Positions 21,911-32,274 of a stretch of DNA of 64,000 bases are shown here, piece after piece. The position numbers and the translations under genes were made by a program. Below the pieces are notes generated by a model. It worked only from the letters and a program-made list of their open reading frames with translations. It was not told the origin of the DNA and searched no databases. Each line of letters starts with the position of its first letter. The stretch's first letter is position 1. Source of the stretch: Cryoendolithus antarcticus (lineage: Eukaryota; Ascomycota; Dothideomycetes; Cladosporiales; Cladosporiaceae); assembly GCA_002077065.1 (NCBI GenBank), contig NAJO01000013.1:310001-374000 (forward strand), in the 5' to 3' direction.

Positions 21911-22533
21911 TCAACGCGTCCAAGCGTGGTTCCAACCTGCTCGTGGCGGCGTATCGACCTGCGCCCTCGCATACTCAATCGGAACCCCCTCCCAAATCCC
22001 CTTCTTCTCCATCGCCACGCGGTACAACTTCCCTCCTTCGCCTTTCTCAGGCCCTGCGCCTGCGCTTTTCACGCCCAGCTGCTCCCTCTCCTGCTCCGTC
22101 AGGCCATCGGAGTCCATGAGACGGAGGGCCTCGCACGCAGAAGCCATGGAGCGGTATTGTTTTTCGAGCGAGAGGGTTTGGGCTAGTCGGACATTTGCTT
22201 GGTGGAGCTGGAAGGCGCGGTGGATTGTCCAGTGGCGGAGGGAGCGGTTTCGGGAGAAGCGGAGGGGGCGCGGGGTTAGGGGGTGTTGGAGGGCGTAGCG
22301 CAGGAGGGCTGTGGTGATGTTAGTATTGATCATGGGTTGTGGAGATAGCAGTGATTGTGGGATGGCTTACCTATGCGCTGATCGGGCTTGGGGCCTTTGT
22401 TCTTGCCTTTGCGGGCGAGCAGGGAGGGGTTAGTGGAGAAGGATTTGTTGAGGCAGTGGACGGGCGGCGGTATGGGAAGGGATGCGCATAGAGGCGAGAA
22501 GGCGCGGAGAAGTGACATTGAGGGGGGTTGCAT
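21911..22533 (-). CDS. MRPL28: Mitochondrial large-subunit ribosomal protein mL40 (MRPL28 family)
   Basis: Exons 22533-22371 and 22308-21911 joined by a GTAAGC...CACAG intron through a split Ala codon, giving 186 residues (181 if the second ATG at 22518 is used). The N-terminus (SLLRAFSPLCASLPIPPP, then NKSFSTNPSLLARKGKNKG) looks like a mitochondrial presequence with a typical FSTNP cleavage region. The body contains KPDQRIALLRYALQHPLTP, RPLRFSRNRSLRHWTIHRAF, KQYRSMASACEALR and the tail LYRVAMEKKGIWEGVPIEYA and GWNHAWTR, the conserved fungal mL40 blocks. It is a structural protein of the mitoribosome large subunit. Confidence 0.88.
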
Positions 22534-23135
22534 GATTGCCGTGTGAGTAATACTACCGATTGTTTGCCAACGCCTCGATGAATTCTAGCATTGGCGCTGG
22601 AAAGACGCGGAGTCGGTTCCACCACCGGCTCGCGAGTCCCCCGCCGCGGACCGGGGCGGGCGGGACCAGAGTGTGGAGTTGGAGCCCTGCATGCACGTTT
22701 CGTCAACCCCCACTCGATCCAACACCAAAAACTTCCACTTACTTCGGTGACTACTCACACTTCAATCCAAGATCTCCTCTCCACGAGCACTACATATCCC
22801 CTCCTAGCTACCTCTTCTAGACATTCGTTGAATTGCCTCCAAGCTCATGACACTGCCCCAATCGCATAGCCAAGACTATTACGCCAACCCGCAAAACCTA
22901 CCCACTGAGGCCGCTCAGTCATCCCACGCGCCCGCTTGTTCCTGCATTCGCGTGCATCACAAGAGCCAGAGCCGCGCGAGCACCTCCGCACGCAGCATCA
23001 CCTCGTGATCCAGTCCTCGGATTGCGTGAGGCGAGGCAAATCCTTCTCTTGCCTGAGGGTGGCACAAGACCCTGCTTGCTCGTCCTTCGTTACTAGTTGC
23101 ATCTCTACACTGTCTCCTACAATCGCTACGCCACC
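22534..23135. promoter_or_regulatory. Divergent interval between mL40 and phosphoacetylglucosamine mutase
   Basis: 602 bases separating two divergent starts. The right end is rich in CTC/TCT pyrimidine tracts on plus (around 23040-23130), common before fungal transcription starts. Frames of about 90 codons on plus (22591-22869) are not protein-like. Confidence 0.4.
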
Positions 23136-24833
23136 ATGTCCGAATCGCACTTTACTGTGCAATATGGCGACGACATTGCTGGCGCCGCAAAGCAGCATGC
23201 TCGGCCTGAGAAGTCGAAGCCGTTCGCATACGGTACTGCGGGCTTCCGCATGAACGCTGACCTACTGGACTCGGTCACCTTCACTGTCGGCATCCTCGCC
23301 GCGCTGAGATCGAGAAAGTTGCAAGGCAAGACTATTGGGGTGATGATCACAGCCTCGCACAACCCGGCGCGGGATAATGGCGTCAAGATTGTCGATCCGT
23401 ATGGAGATATGCTCGAGCAGTCGTGGGAGAAACATGCCACTGAGCTTGCCAACACGCCGACCGGGGAGATCAAGCAGGCGTATGAGAGGCTCGCAAGAGA
23501 GGTGTTCAAGAGTGAGAATAGAGAGGAGGCGCATGTCATTATTGCGAGGGACACGCGGCCGTCGGGGAAGGGTTTGGTGAAGGCGTTGACGGATGCGTTG
23601 GAAGCTATGGGTGCCAAGTACATTGACTATGGAGTCTTGACGACGCCAATACTGCACTACTTGACTCGTGCTACGAACACGCAAAACGACTCGCACCCAT
23701 ATGGCGAGATTTCGGAGGAAGGGTACTACAAGAAGCTCGCCGCGGGATGGAAGACGGCAATGCAGTACAAGAAACCCGAGGGCTCGTTGACGGTGGACTG
23801 CGCGAATGGAGTAGGCGCTGATGCATTGAAGAAATTCCTGAAGTACATGCCAGCAGAGGACGACGAGAGCGGTGGCATCAAGATCAACGTCGTCAACGGC
23901 CGTACCGACGATCCCTCCGTACTAAACGAGAAGGCTGGAGCAGACTACGTCAAGACCGGCCAACGCGCGCCTGAGAGCTTCGACGGCAAGCCCTTCGAGC
24001 GCTGGTGCTCGTATGACGGCGACGCAGACCGCATTATCTACTACTTCACCGAGACTGGCAATGTCTTCCGCATGCTAGATGGTGATCGCATCGCTACTCT
24101 AGCCGCTTCCTTCATCGGTAACATTGTTGAGAAAGCCGGTCTTGCAGATAAGATCCAGATCGCTGTCGTTCAGACTGCATATGCCAACGGTGCGAGCACG
24201 AAGTACATCGAGGAGCGATTGAAGCTCAAGGTCGAGTGCACGCCTACTGGTGTCAAGCATCTGCACCACGTCGCGAGCCGCTACGATATCGGCGTGTACT
24301 TCGAGGCCAACGGTCACGGCACTGTGCTCTTCTCGCAAAACGCATTACGGCAGATCCGCAAGGCTGATCCGCAGTCGCCTGCGCAGCTCGAAGCGCTCAC
24401 AACCCTCCAAGCACTCACTGAATTCATCAACCAGACGGTGGGCGATGCCCTATCGGACATGCTCCTCGTGGAAGTCATACTCGCGCACCAAAGTGGCGAC
24501 GGCGAGCACAGTATCGCAAAGTGGTTCACGACTTACACTGATCTCCCCAACCGCCTCCTCCGCGTCGAAGTGGCAGATAAGAATAGCTTCACTACTGTGC
24601 CTGACACTGCGGAGCGGAAACTGCAGACTCCCGAGGGCATGCAGGGCAAGCTAGACGAGCTTGTGGCGAAGTACACGTCCGGCCGGTGCTTCGTGCGCGC
24701 TTCGGGAACGGAGAACGCGGTCAGGGTGTACGGCGAGGCGGCTAGTAAGCACGAAGTCGACAACTTGCTGCAGAGCGTTGAGGTGATGATTGAGAGGGGC
24801 GAGGCAGCCAACAAGGTGGCTCAGAGCAGTTAG
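23136..24833 (+). CDS. AGM1: Phosphoacetylglucosamine mutase
   Basis: Interconverts GlcNAc-6-phosphate and GlcNAc-1-phosphate on the way to UDP-GlcNAc, hence chitin and N-glycans. Single exon, 565 residues. ATG 23136 is chosen for its GCCACC context and because the next residues (MSESHFTVQY) lead straight into the conserved KPFAYGTAGFR; an upstream extension of the frame is uncharged leader. Active-site loop ITASHNPARDNG (phosphoserine about residue 74), metal loop YDGDADRIIYY (about 292-302), sugar-binding FEANGHGTVLFS and phosphate-binding RASGTENAVRVYGEA (about 520) are all intact. Cytosolic, essential in yeasts. Confidence 0.96.
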   Translation: MSESHFTVQYGDDIAGAAKQHARPEKSKPFAYGTAGFRMNADLLDSVTFTVGILAALRSRKLQGKTIGVMITASHNPARDNGVKIVDPYGDMLEQSWEKHATELANTPTGEIKQAYERLAREVFKSENREEAHVIIARDTRPSGKGLVKALTDALEAMGAKYIDYGVLTTPILHYLTRATNTQNDSHPYGEISEEGYYKKLAAGWKTAMQYKKPEGSLTVDCANGVGADALKKFLKYMPAEDDESGGIKINVVNGRTDDPSVLNEKAGADYVKTGQRAPESFDGKPFERWCSYDGDADRIIYYFTETGNVFRMLDGDRIATLAASFIGNIVEKAGLADKIQIAVVQTAYANGASTKYIEERLKLKVECTPTGVKHLHHVASRYDIGVYFEANGHGTVLFSQNALRQIRKADPQSPAQLEALTTLQALTEFINQTVGDALSDMLLVEVILAHQSGDGEHSIAKWFTTYTDLPNRLLRVEVADKNSFTTVPDTAERKLQTPEGMQGKLDELVAKYTSGRCFVRASGTENAVRVYGEAASKHEVDNLLQSVEVMIERGEAANKVAQSS

Positions 24834-25604
24834 GCGATAGTAAGGAGGATTTGAGTCTGGCTTTCTGGCACAGATACATGAAGCATTCTTCCTTGGCGGA
24901 ATACGGAAGAGATTGGGGATTGGGACGAGACGGAGGAGCAGGCTGGAGCATTGGGGTGGGCTTGGGAGGTGATGGGCATATGTGAGCATGGAAATGCGCC
25001 GTCTAAAAGTTTTGTGATTGCATTTAAGAGGAGACAAAAGTTCTGGGTTATGAGATATGATAGGATGAAGATAGTACGGCCAGCATACAGCGGCTTACGG
25101 ATTGCATTGCACCATTTGCAGGAACCAGTAGAAATGTATCACGTGCTGGTCTAGTTTGGCAACGTCACTTGGTCTGCCTTGGGGAGGCGATCGTAAGGTA
25201 TCTTTCGGATGAAAGTTCCAACGTCCACAACGCCCTCAGTTCGAGTGCTTGCGTGTGCACCATCACGAAGTGTCAAGGAGGCGTGGGACTCATCACACAA
25301 CACCCGCACTGTTCCGTCTCCCAAGAACACTCCCACTTCGTCACGGGTCTAATATCGTAGCCACGACAGCCTATCGACGACGCATTCACGCAGAGAGTCA
25401 CTCGTCGGCGCATTCGATCGATTGCCGAACCTTTCGCTGCTCTCTGGCGCGGTCACAAAACGTCACTAACAAACAGGCGCGTCGACAGTAGCTTCGACCA
25501 AGACCTGGAACAGCGGACCAGCGCGGTCGCCACCGGACTGCGTTCAGGGCGCACTGTGTCAATAATAGCTTGGTGCTAGCTAGCGTTCGAGCATCGAAGT
25601 AGTG
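24834..25604. other. Intergenic, 771 bases
   Basis: Between two plus-strand genes. Nothing beyond short random frames; it should contain the mutase 3' UTR and the promoter of the armadillo-like gene. Confidence 0.4.
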
Positions 25605-27341
25605 ATGGTGCAGCCCGACCTCCTAGCAGAGCTCGTCCGCCACGTCGCCACTCTCGTAGCCAGTCCAAGCACGACGAAGGTCGACGCGAAGCTCGACGCG
25701 AAGCTCTTCAGCGATGCGGAGCTCATCCTACCGAACCACATCACACCACAACAGACATTGGACTTGGTAAAGTCCCTAGCGGCACTTCTACAAGTCGTCC
25801 AAAGTGACCCCACACCAATCGTAAACCTGCTGGTCAAACTCCTCGAGCCCTTCACCCTCGACAACATACTCGCTTTCGAGCCGCCCATAGACTTTGTGAC
25901 TGGTCTCAACACTGCGGCACCGATATGTATCAATCGACTTATGCTCGAGCTTCTGGGCAAAGCCACATCAAAGGCGAGCGAAGCGGCTGTGCTGGCTGGG
26001 CTGCAGGGTGTTGTGGGTGCGGTGGTGACTTGTTGGTTGACGACGGGGGATGTGGGGGTTGCTCAAAAAGCTGGACGACTGCTGGTCTATCTGCTGCGGA
26101 TTGATCTCGTGCGTGAAGGCGGACTGGGGCAGGGGCTGGTGTGGAAACGGGTATTCGGGGATGTGGACGTTTACAGGCTGCTGTTTAGTCTTTGCTCTCT
26201 ACAGGACGAGCACAAGCTTGGTAAAGCGAGGAAAGGAGAGGGCTTACTGGCTTTCACTGTACTAGGTATGGTGGACGCAACGGAGGACCTACTGATGGGT
26301 GTCAGTCTGGTAGACTTCTACTCAGCCTTACTAGGCACAAAAGGCAGCCCAACATCTTCGCCGCCGTTAGAGTGGCTGATCGGCAAAGGAGTGCACGACC
26401 GCACAGCTGAGTTTTACTTGGGAGACAGCGACTCAATCGAGTCCCGCTTCCTCTACGGTCCAGCGGCGAACTATCTCGCCAAGTATGCGGAGCTGTACCC
26501 CATGCATTACCTAGGCTCGAACATGGCAGGTAAAGTCAACGCCCGCCTACTCGTCGCCTTGGACCAATCGCCCGCAAGATGGGCACACGCGGAGTCGCCA
26601 AAGTACGATCTGCACCTTCTAGCCAGTGTGCCTCGCACATCTCTGCTCGTCCACACGAGTTCACTAGCCAACTACGGGAATCGAAGTCCGCTATCGCTCT
26701 TACCTTCGAAAGCGACGAACGCAGACGTACTGAACACACTTGCTACAATATTCCACGGCCCACCGAAAGAGGAGCTCACGTTTCCGCCTAGCGCTACTAG
26801 TAGTGAGAAGGGTAGTCGCGACGACATTGAAGCCTCGTTGACCCGAATGCTGTACTACAACTATCTCGCCGAGAACCCACTGTTCTGGCAAAATATTACC
26901 AGGCATGCGGACACCATCGCGCTCGTCGATCTGGCTTTGGCTGCCATCAACTGTATCGCAGCCGTCGCAACAGCAAACTGGTCCACTACATCCACGCTCG
27001 CTATGCCGAATGCAACCTTTCCCACCCCGCCAACCGGTCACCTGGCCATACTTTCCCCGCCTGCACTGGAGTACACGCTCCCCTACCTCCTCGCGCCCGC
27101 AAAGTCCTTCTCACATCTAGTAGGCGGCCGAGGTGACTCCGAAAGCGCAGCCTACCGCATCGGCGTCGCCAAACACGAGGCGCTAAAATCACTGCAGCGT
27201 AAAATCGAGGAGCAAGCCCGCGCAGAGCCCGGCGAAGGCTACGATGAGATCTTGGCTACCATCAGCCGACGCGTAGCCACAGGCGTGACCGGGAATCGGG
27301 AAGGCGAGGTGGGTGGGAGGGTCGCGACGATGGATATGTAG
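25605..27341 (+). CDS. Armadillo-like protein, probable Hsm3/PSMD5-type proteasome assembly chaperone
   Basis: Single exon, 578 residues from ATG 25605. The sequence is mostly alpha-helical with repeated Leu-rich helices: ELVRHVATLVAS, QQTLDLVKSLAALLQVV, PIVNLLVKLLEPFTLDNILA, INRLMLELLGKA and KAGRLLVYLLRIDLV. That helical-repeat layout and the N-terminal pattern fit the fungal family annotated as Hsm3 N-terminal domain (PSMD5/S5b relatives), which chaperone the Rpt1-Rpt2-Rpn1 module of the proteasome base. The identification is by overall pattern only, no catalytic motif being expected. A short internal duplication, VDAKLDAKL, is encoded by a 12-base tandem repeat near 25682. The C-terminal region (YLAKYAELYPMHYLGSNMAG, then YNYLAENPLFWQNITRHADT) looks conserved. 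Confidence 0.5.
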   Translation: MVQPDLLAELVRHVATLVASPSTTKVDAKLDAKLFSDAELILPNHITPQQTLDLVKSLAALLQVVQSDPTPIVNLLVKLLEPFTLDNILAFEPPIDFVTGLNTAAPICINRLMLELLGKATSKASEAAVLAGLQGVVGAVVTCWLTTGDVGVAQKAGRLLVYLLRIDLVREGGLGQGLVWKRVFGDVDVYRLLFSLCSLQDEHKLGKARKGEGLLAFTVLGMVDATEDLLMGVSLVDFYSALLGTKGSPTSSPPLEWLIGKGVHDRTAEFYLGDSDSIESRFLYGPAANYLAKYAELYPMHYLGSNMAGKVNARLLVALDQSPARWAHAESPKYDLHLLASVPRTSLLVHTSSLANYGNRSPLSLLPSKATNADVLNTLATIFHGPPKEELTFPPSATSSEKGSRDDIEASLTRMLYYNYLAENPLFWQNITRHADTIALVDLALAAINCIAAVATANWSTTSTLAMPNATFPTPPTGHLAILSPPALEYTLPYLLAPAKSFSHLVGGRGDSESAAYRIGVAKHEALKSLQRKIEEQARAEPGEGYDEILATISRRVATGVTGNREGEVGGRVATMDM

Positions 27342-27361
27342 TCTTGTCCGGCCAGACTAGA

Positions 27362-28783
27362 TCAAATGTTGAAGCCGCTGCGCTTGTGCACCAACCTCCC
27401 CTTTATCCAGACTGCGAGCGTGTTGCGGTCGTCGCCCGTGTAAACCCACTTCGCTACTTTCTCCTCCCACGTCTCCTTGCCGAAGATCTCGAGTAGGCCT
27501 TCGCGCTGATCGATTTCGTCTGTGCCGACTGTGTCGCCTAAGCCGACGACTTGAGCGTCCCAGTCCATGCCTACCTCAAACCCTCCGATCCTGCTTTCCA
27601 AGCCGACGACTTTTGCGCCGCCGCGCGTGGCGAGGTACAAAGCTTCTTCTACTGCTAGCTTAGCGTTATCGCCATCCGTCATGGCGACGTGGCGGGAGAC
27701 GAAAAGCGCTTCGCGGGCCTCGGATAACATGCTGGACGTGTGGCCGCCGGAGACGTCTGTGCCTAGGCCCAGCGTCAGGCCTTCGTCGAGCAGCTCGCGG
27801 ACTTTGGTGCGGCCGGAGGTGATGGCTGTGTTGCTCGCTGGGCAGTGGCTGATCTTCGCATCCCGGGACTTAATCAGCTGGCGCTCTGCTGGGGAGAGGT
27901 GCACGGCGTGAGCTAGGATCGTTTTGGGCGTTAGGAGGCCGGCTGTATCGTAGACATGCGCGTAGGAGTCAGCTTCAGGGAACAACTCGGCTACTAGCGC
28001 AATTTCAGAGGTGTTCTCGGAGATGTGCGTTTGCACTGGCAGGTTCGTTTCTTTTTGCAGAGCTCCCAGAGCTGCGAGCGTGGCTCTATGGCAGGAGGGC
28101 GCGAAGCGGGGAGTGATGATTGGGGAGATCAGGTCAAAGGAAGGGTCTATGGAGCGGATGTGCGAGATACAGGACCGAGTGTCGGCGATCGCGGACTCGG
28201 TGCTCTCATCACGATAGTACTCAGGGCTCATGCGGTCCATGCATACCCTTCCCACAAAGGCACGTTGGCCGCGCTTGAGGCAGATGTCTGCTAGGATGTT
28301 CGTGGCGGGGACGTGAGTGGTGGCATAGTAGCATGCTGTTGTGGTTCCCTGGGAGAGCGTGCGGGCTACGACGCGGCTGTAGACTTTTGAGGCGATTGCA
28401 GTGTCGGAGAAAGAGGATTCGAGGGGGAAGGTGTAGGTGTTTAGCCAGTCTAGGAGCGTGGATTTGCCGAAGACGCCGGCGTTAGGATATTGGGAGGCAT
28501 GGATGTGCGTGTCTATGTTTGTTAGTTCCTATCGTCAAGATTCTAGGGGATTGAATGTCATGTTACCAATGAAGCCAGGGAAGAAGAACTTGTTGCCGTC
28601 GAGTTTGGTGGTCTGGAACAATTCCCAGTCCTCCGATGTTGACTTCTCGTCTCCAATCCTGGTAATGTAGGCTATCTTGCCATTTTCATCGACGCCAATG
28701 GTGGCTTCCTCACATATCTCCAGATCGGTCAACGACGTGGAGTGGATGAACGTTCCTACATATTTCCGCCTCTCGAGTGCCAT
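27362..28783 (-). CDS. GUD1: Guanine deaminase
   Basis: Zinc amidohydrolase converting guanine to xanthine and ammonia in purine salvage/catabolism. Exons 28783-28567 and 28512-27362 joined through a split Asp codon (GTAACA donor, ACATAG acceptor), 455 residues. The join creates PGFIDTHIHASQYPN, the metal-binding HxH. Later motifs: QTHISENTSEI, HAVHLSPAE, SHCPASNTAITSG and LGLGTDVSGGHTSSM, with the second His, the metal His and the catalytic Asp. ATG 28783 (MALERRKYVG) is the first ATG in frame. Its stop lies only 20 bases after the end of the convergent armadillo-like gene, so the 3' UTRs overlap. Confidence 0.95.
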
Positions 28784-29309
28784 TCTATCTTCTCGGGGAC
28801 GACGAAGGAATCGCTGATATTTCGTCGGCAGAAGCAATGGTGACTCTGGACATCTACCTTCTGAACTCTCCCCAGGAGGTGCTTATCATGCATAGATATG
28901 TTCGTGCTGTGAAAAAAGAAGTTTGGTGGTCGTGTTCGGTGTGGGTCGCAACGGCGGGCTCCGACCCTATGTCATTAAGTTCAAAGACAAGTTGAGCATC
29001 CAGCATCCAGCATCCATCCCGACGAGCAGATGGACAGATTGATTTAATCGATAGAAGGCATATCATGGATCTCGCCGCCTACGAGCTTTTGTCATGTTGG
29101 GCAATCATCAGATGGATAATTTGAGTCCGTCCAAAGCAGACAACCAACTATGTACTTACATGTAGGGTCGGGTCAAATACGTCCTCACAGGGCTGTCCCT
29201 TTCACTGTTGCGGCGCAGTTCTAGATGCGAAAGACATCTTACACTCTATGGAGAGAGTGCTAGCAGGAGGGGTCGCTGTTTCAATCGGAACGTAGATCAA
29301 GAAGATTCT
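28784..29309. other. Intergenic, 526 bases, with a short CATCCAG repeat
   Basis: Upstream of guanine deaminase and downstream of the hydratase gene (both minus). It includes CATCCAG repeated nearly three times at 28997-29016. No gene seen. Confidence 0.45.
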
Positions 29310-30326
29310 CTACAATTTGCTGGCAGTGATCTTCCTTTGCCCGACAACCTTCATCTTCGACCGACCATTGCTCAAGACCACCTTGCCTCCCTTGACACTG
29401 GTCACGAATCTGATGTCCTCCCAGCCCTGCGCGTCCTTCTCGCCAGTCCTCCAGATCTGGGTGACAAGGCAATCGCCCGGCTTGACGGGCGATGCGAATC
29501 TCGCAGCAAACTCCCTCATATTGGCAGGATCACTACCGCCTAGCAGCTTCAACAGCGCATGCGCAGTCGTGTTCCACGAGTACAGCCCGTGCATAATCGC
29601 TCCACCGAAGCCCATCGCCTGTCCCGGCTCCGGCGTAGCGTGCAGCGGATTGTAGTCGCCATTTAGACGATACAAGTGCGCCGTCTCCGCCTGCGTTTGA
29701 TGTTCATAAGTCACACCCGGCTTCTTTCCCTCCGGCGGTGGGTAGTTCACGCCCTTTGGCCCCTTCGGCCCACCCCAGTTCCCCTGCCCAACAAAGAACC
29801 CACTCCCAATCATGGAGCAGTAAATCTCCTCCGACCCCTTCTCAGCGAGATCCATCTGCGTCTCCACCACTGTGCCGGACTTGCCCTTATCGTAGACTCC
29901 CACGACTTTGCGGCGGACTTCGAAGGATTTACCCTCGGAGGTTGTGGGGATAGGCTTGTAGAAGATCATGCGGCGTTCGCCGTCTAGGACGCGGCGGGAG
30001 TCGAGTTTGGGGACGCCGGGGATGCCGCCATCGGAGGAGGATTGCGCGGCGTAGAAGTCTATTACTTCTTGGGTGGTTTTCTTGAAGGGGAGGAGGATGG
30101 GGTAGGTTGGGAGGGCGGCGAATTGGGGGTGGAGTTCCTTGACGGCGTCAGACTTTCTGGAAACTCATCGCGAGAAAGCTGTAAGAAGAGATTGCCTTAC
30201 ATAGATCAGATGGAGTTCATCCACTGTTGCGCCTACGCTGTAGGCAAAGAGCAAGACATCACGTTTGAGCCATTGTACGGCATCTGGTGGGTAGGTGTGA
30301 CCTGCACCGGCTCCTTTCTCCGACAT
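29310..30326 (-). CDS. Peroxisomal hotdog-fold enoyl-CoA hydratase 2 (MaoC-like)
   Basis: Likely hydrates trans-2-enoyl-CoA to (R)-3-hydroxyacyl-CoA in beta-oxidation. Exons 30326-30201 and 30137-29310 (phase 0, GTAAGG donor, GTCTGAC branch, TCAAG acceptor), 317 residues. The C-terminal hotdog holds YRLNGDYNPLHATPEPGQAM followed by GFGGAIMHGLYSW, the hydratase-2 active-site motif with Asp and His. The N-terminal hotdog begins TYPPDAVQWLKRDVLLFAYS, near the usual FAxxVG element. The last residues, ITASKL, end in the canonical PTS1 signal SKL. The protein corresponds to the hydratase portion of multifunctional Fox2 without the dehydrogenase domains. An alternative substrate such as a branched or polyketide-derived CoA ester is possible. 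Confidence 0.88.
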
Positions 30327-30678
30327 GATTGCTTACTGTTGAGTGTATTGTTGGAGACGTAAGTCCATGAAGGACTTGACAGTGTGAACTACATGGTTTC
30401 GATTATTGATCATGCTCAGCTCGAGAAGGGAGCTCTTGGAAGCCGAGGTCAATTGAATAAGCTGGCTGCATTATGTAAGCAGCTCCTCGAGTCCACCCAT
30501 GTCTTTGTCCTGATGCAGATGGGGTATCTCAAAATCAATGCCATCTCCCGAACGCCCAATCGCTATGCATGAACCACTTTTCTTCATACCAGTCGATGCA
30601 TTTGCCTTGCTGTGTCCTCTTTCATCCCGTGTAGCATGACCCTGCCGCACATCCCGGAAACCCTCTGCTGTTCGCCTG
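30327..30678. other. Intergenic, 352 bases
   Basis: Between the hydratase start and the glycosyltransferase stop, both on minus. No further feature seen; it should hold the hydratase promoter. Confidence 0.4.
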
Positions 30679-32274
30679 TCAGCCCTGACACTGCATTGGC
30701 GCCAGCATGGCCGAGAACTGGGAAAGAAGTCAGCAATGCAATGATAGCACGAGCAAGGTGTGACGTACATAGTCATCCCCCTCCATGACCTTGCCCGGAG
30801 TGGGCTCCGTATATGACACCTCCGCCATGGTCTCTTTCAATAGCGGAACCACTTGCTCGGCCTGCGCCTTCGGACGCTCCAACTCCTCCAAGCTCTGCGA
30901 TCCCCACGCCGTGGTAGTGAGCGTGAACAGCGCGTAAAGATTGAGCAATCCATGCAAGTAGCCAAACGAAATCGAAACAGGCAAGAAGCGAATGTCCTCC
31001 GGGTAGCGACAGAAGTGCGGAAGCAGCTTAACGACCTTGGTGAATAGCAGCCACGCAGCGAAGCAGCATAAGACAACCGTGCGAGTACATTCCGAGCAAT
31101 CCTGGATGGCGAAGTAAAGCAGAGTGAAGAGAGTGCCATCGATCAAGATCGCCGGAGTCTGGAACTGGCCCACGTATGTGACGTATGTGCCCCAACAGTA
31201 CTCGAGACTCCGCCAGTACGACTCATTCGTCATGACGGTGAAGTTGCCACGCCAGTGCGCTCTCGCCCAGCGGAGACACTGCTGGATGTATTTCGGGTTG
31301 TCTTCGAGGCTTGTTTCGAGGACTGCGGCAGTCTGGAGCGCAATCTTCCAGCCACGAGAGTAGATGAAGCGCGTCAAGCACTTATCGTCGTCTGTGTTGA
31401 GCGGGCGACCTAGCCAGGAGTCATGGGTGAAGTACCAGTAGAACTCCTCGTTCTTCAGAATCTTGGTGCGGTATGCTGCAGTGCGGCCGGACAGAGTGGA
31501 GATTGAGCCGTCGACCGCGTTGGTGGTGATGTTGTTCCAGACACGACGCTCGAGATAAGAGATGCCCAGGAAATTCCAGCAATTCGGATCCGCATTGCGA
31601 CGAGTGCGCTGACGAGTGCCGCCAGCGCCGACTTGAGAGTCCTCGAAAATCGCGAGAAGGTGCTCGAGGTAGTGGCGAGGCCAGAAGACGTCGTCGTCGG
31701 CGAAGACCGAGATCTCAGTCGCCACCTCTTGCAGTGCGCGGATCATCTGGTTGCGCTTGTTGAGCTTCTGGACGCCGAGGACTTTGACGCGGAAGGAGTT
31801 GAGCGCGCAGAGGTCGCGCACGAGCGGGACATTGCCCTCTGCCGTGACGATGATCACCTCCGCCGGACCGCAGTTCACGATGCAGCGCAAGCACTGCACC
31901 AGCTCTGCCGGAGTCTTGAAAGTGGTCGGGATCACGACCGTGACATCGCAAGCGCGAAACTTCGGATCTTTGGCGAGTGGGTAGGGTCTGTAAAGAATGT
32001 TTGCGAAGATGCCAGCTATCAAGCGAGTGTAGCGAAGAGCGAATGTGACCCAAAAGAGGCAAAGCAGATTGAGCATACCGGCGACGAGTGCCGGCACTCG
32101 ACCCGCGATAATGCTGCTGAAAAGTGTATACGCTCGCGATGGTGCGTGTATCGGCTCCGAATGAGTGACGAGGGTACTGTTATCGGCAGCGTGTAGGTGT
32201 GTTGCGGTGTCGAGTTTGCTTGAAGCAACTGGACCGCGTACCAATGCTTCGAGGTGAAGTGATCGGACCGACAT
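30679..32274 (-). CDS. GT2 family membrane glycosyltransferase (polysaccharide synthase Cps1-like)
   Basis: Exons 32274-30769 and 30717-30679 (GTACGT donor, TTCCCAG acceptor, phase 0), 514 residues. The main frame runs on past the donor, which hides the small last exon (FSAMLAPMQCQG). Start ATG 32274 (MSVRSLHLEAL). Order: a hydrophobic segment (ALVAGMLNLLCLFWVTFALR), the GT2 domain with VTVVIPTTFKTPAELVQCL, VFADDDVFWP (D,DxD), NTDDDKCLTRFIYSRGW and the processivity motif QCLRWARAHWRGN, then several membrane helices (ILIDGTLFTLLYFAI, VVLCCFAAWLLFTKVV, SFGYLHGLLNLYALFTL). It resembles hyaluronan/chitin-synthase-like GT2 enzymes; close fungal relatives are needed for hyphal growth on surfaces in wheat pathogens (established for ZtGT2). 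The polymer made is unknown. Confidence 0.88.

Noticed and set aside
22591..22869. 92-codon plus-strand ORF between mL40 and AGM1
   Set aside because: Gly/Arg-rich, no homology-like pattern; lies in the divergent promoter.
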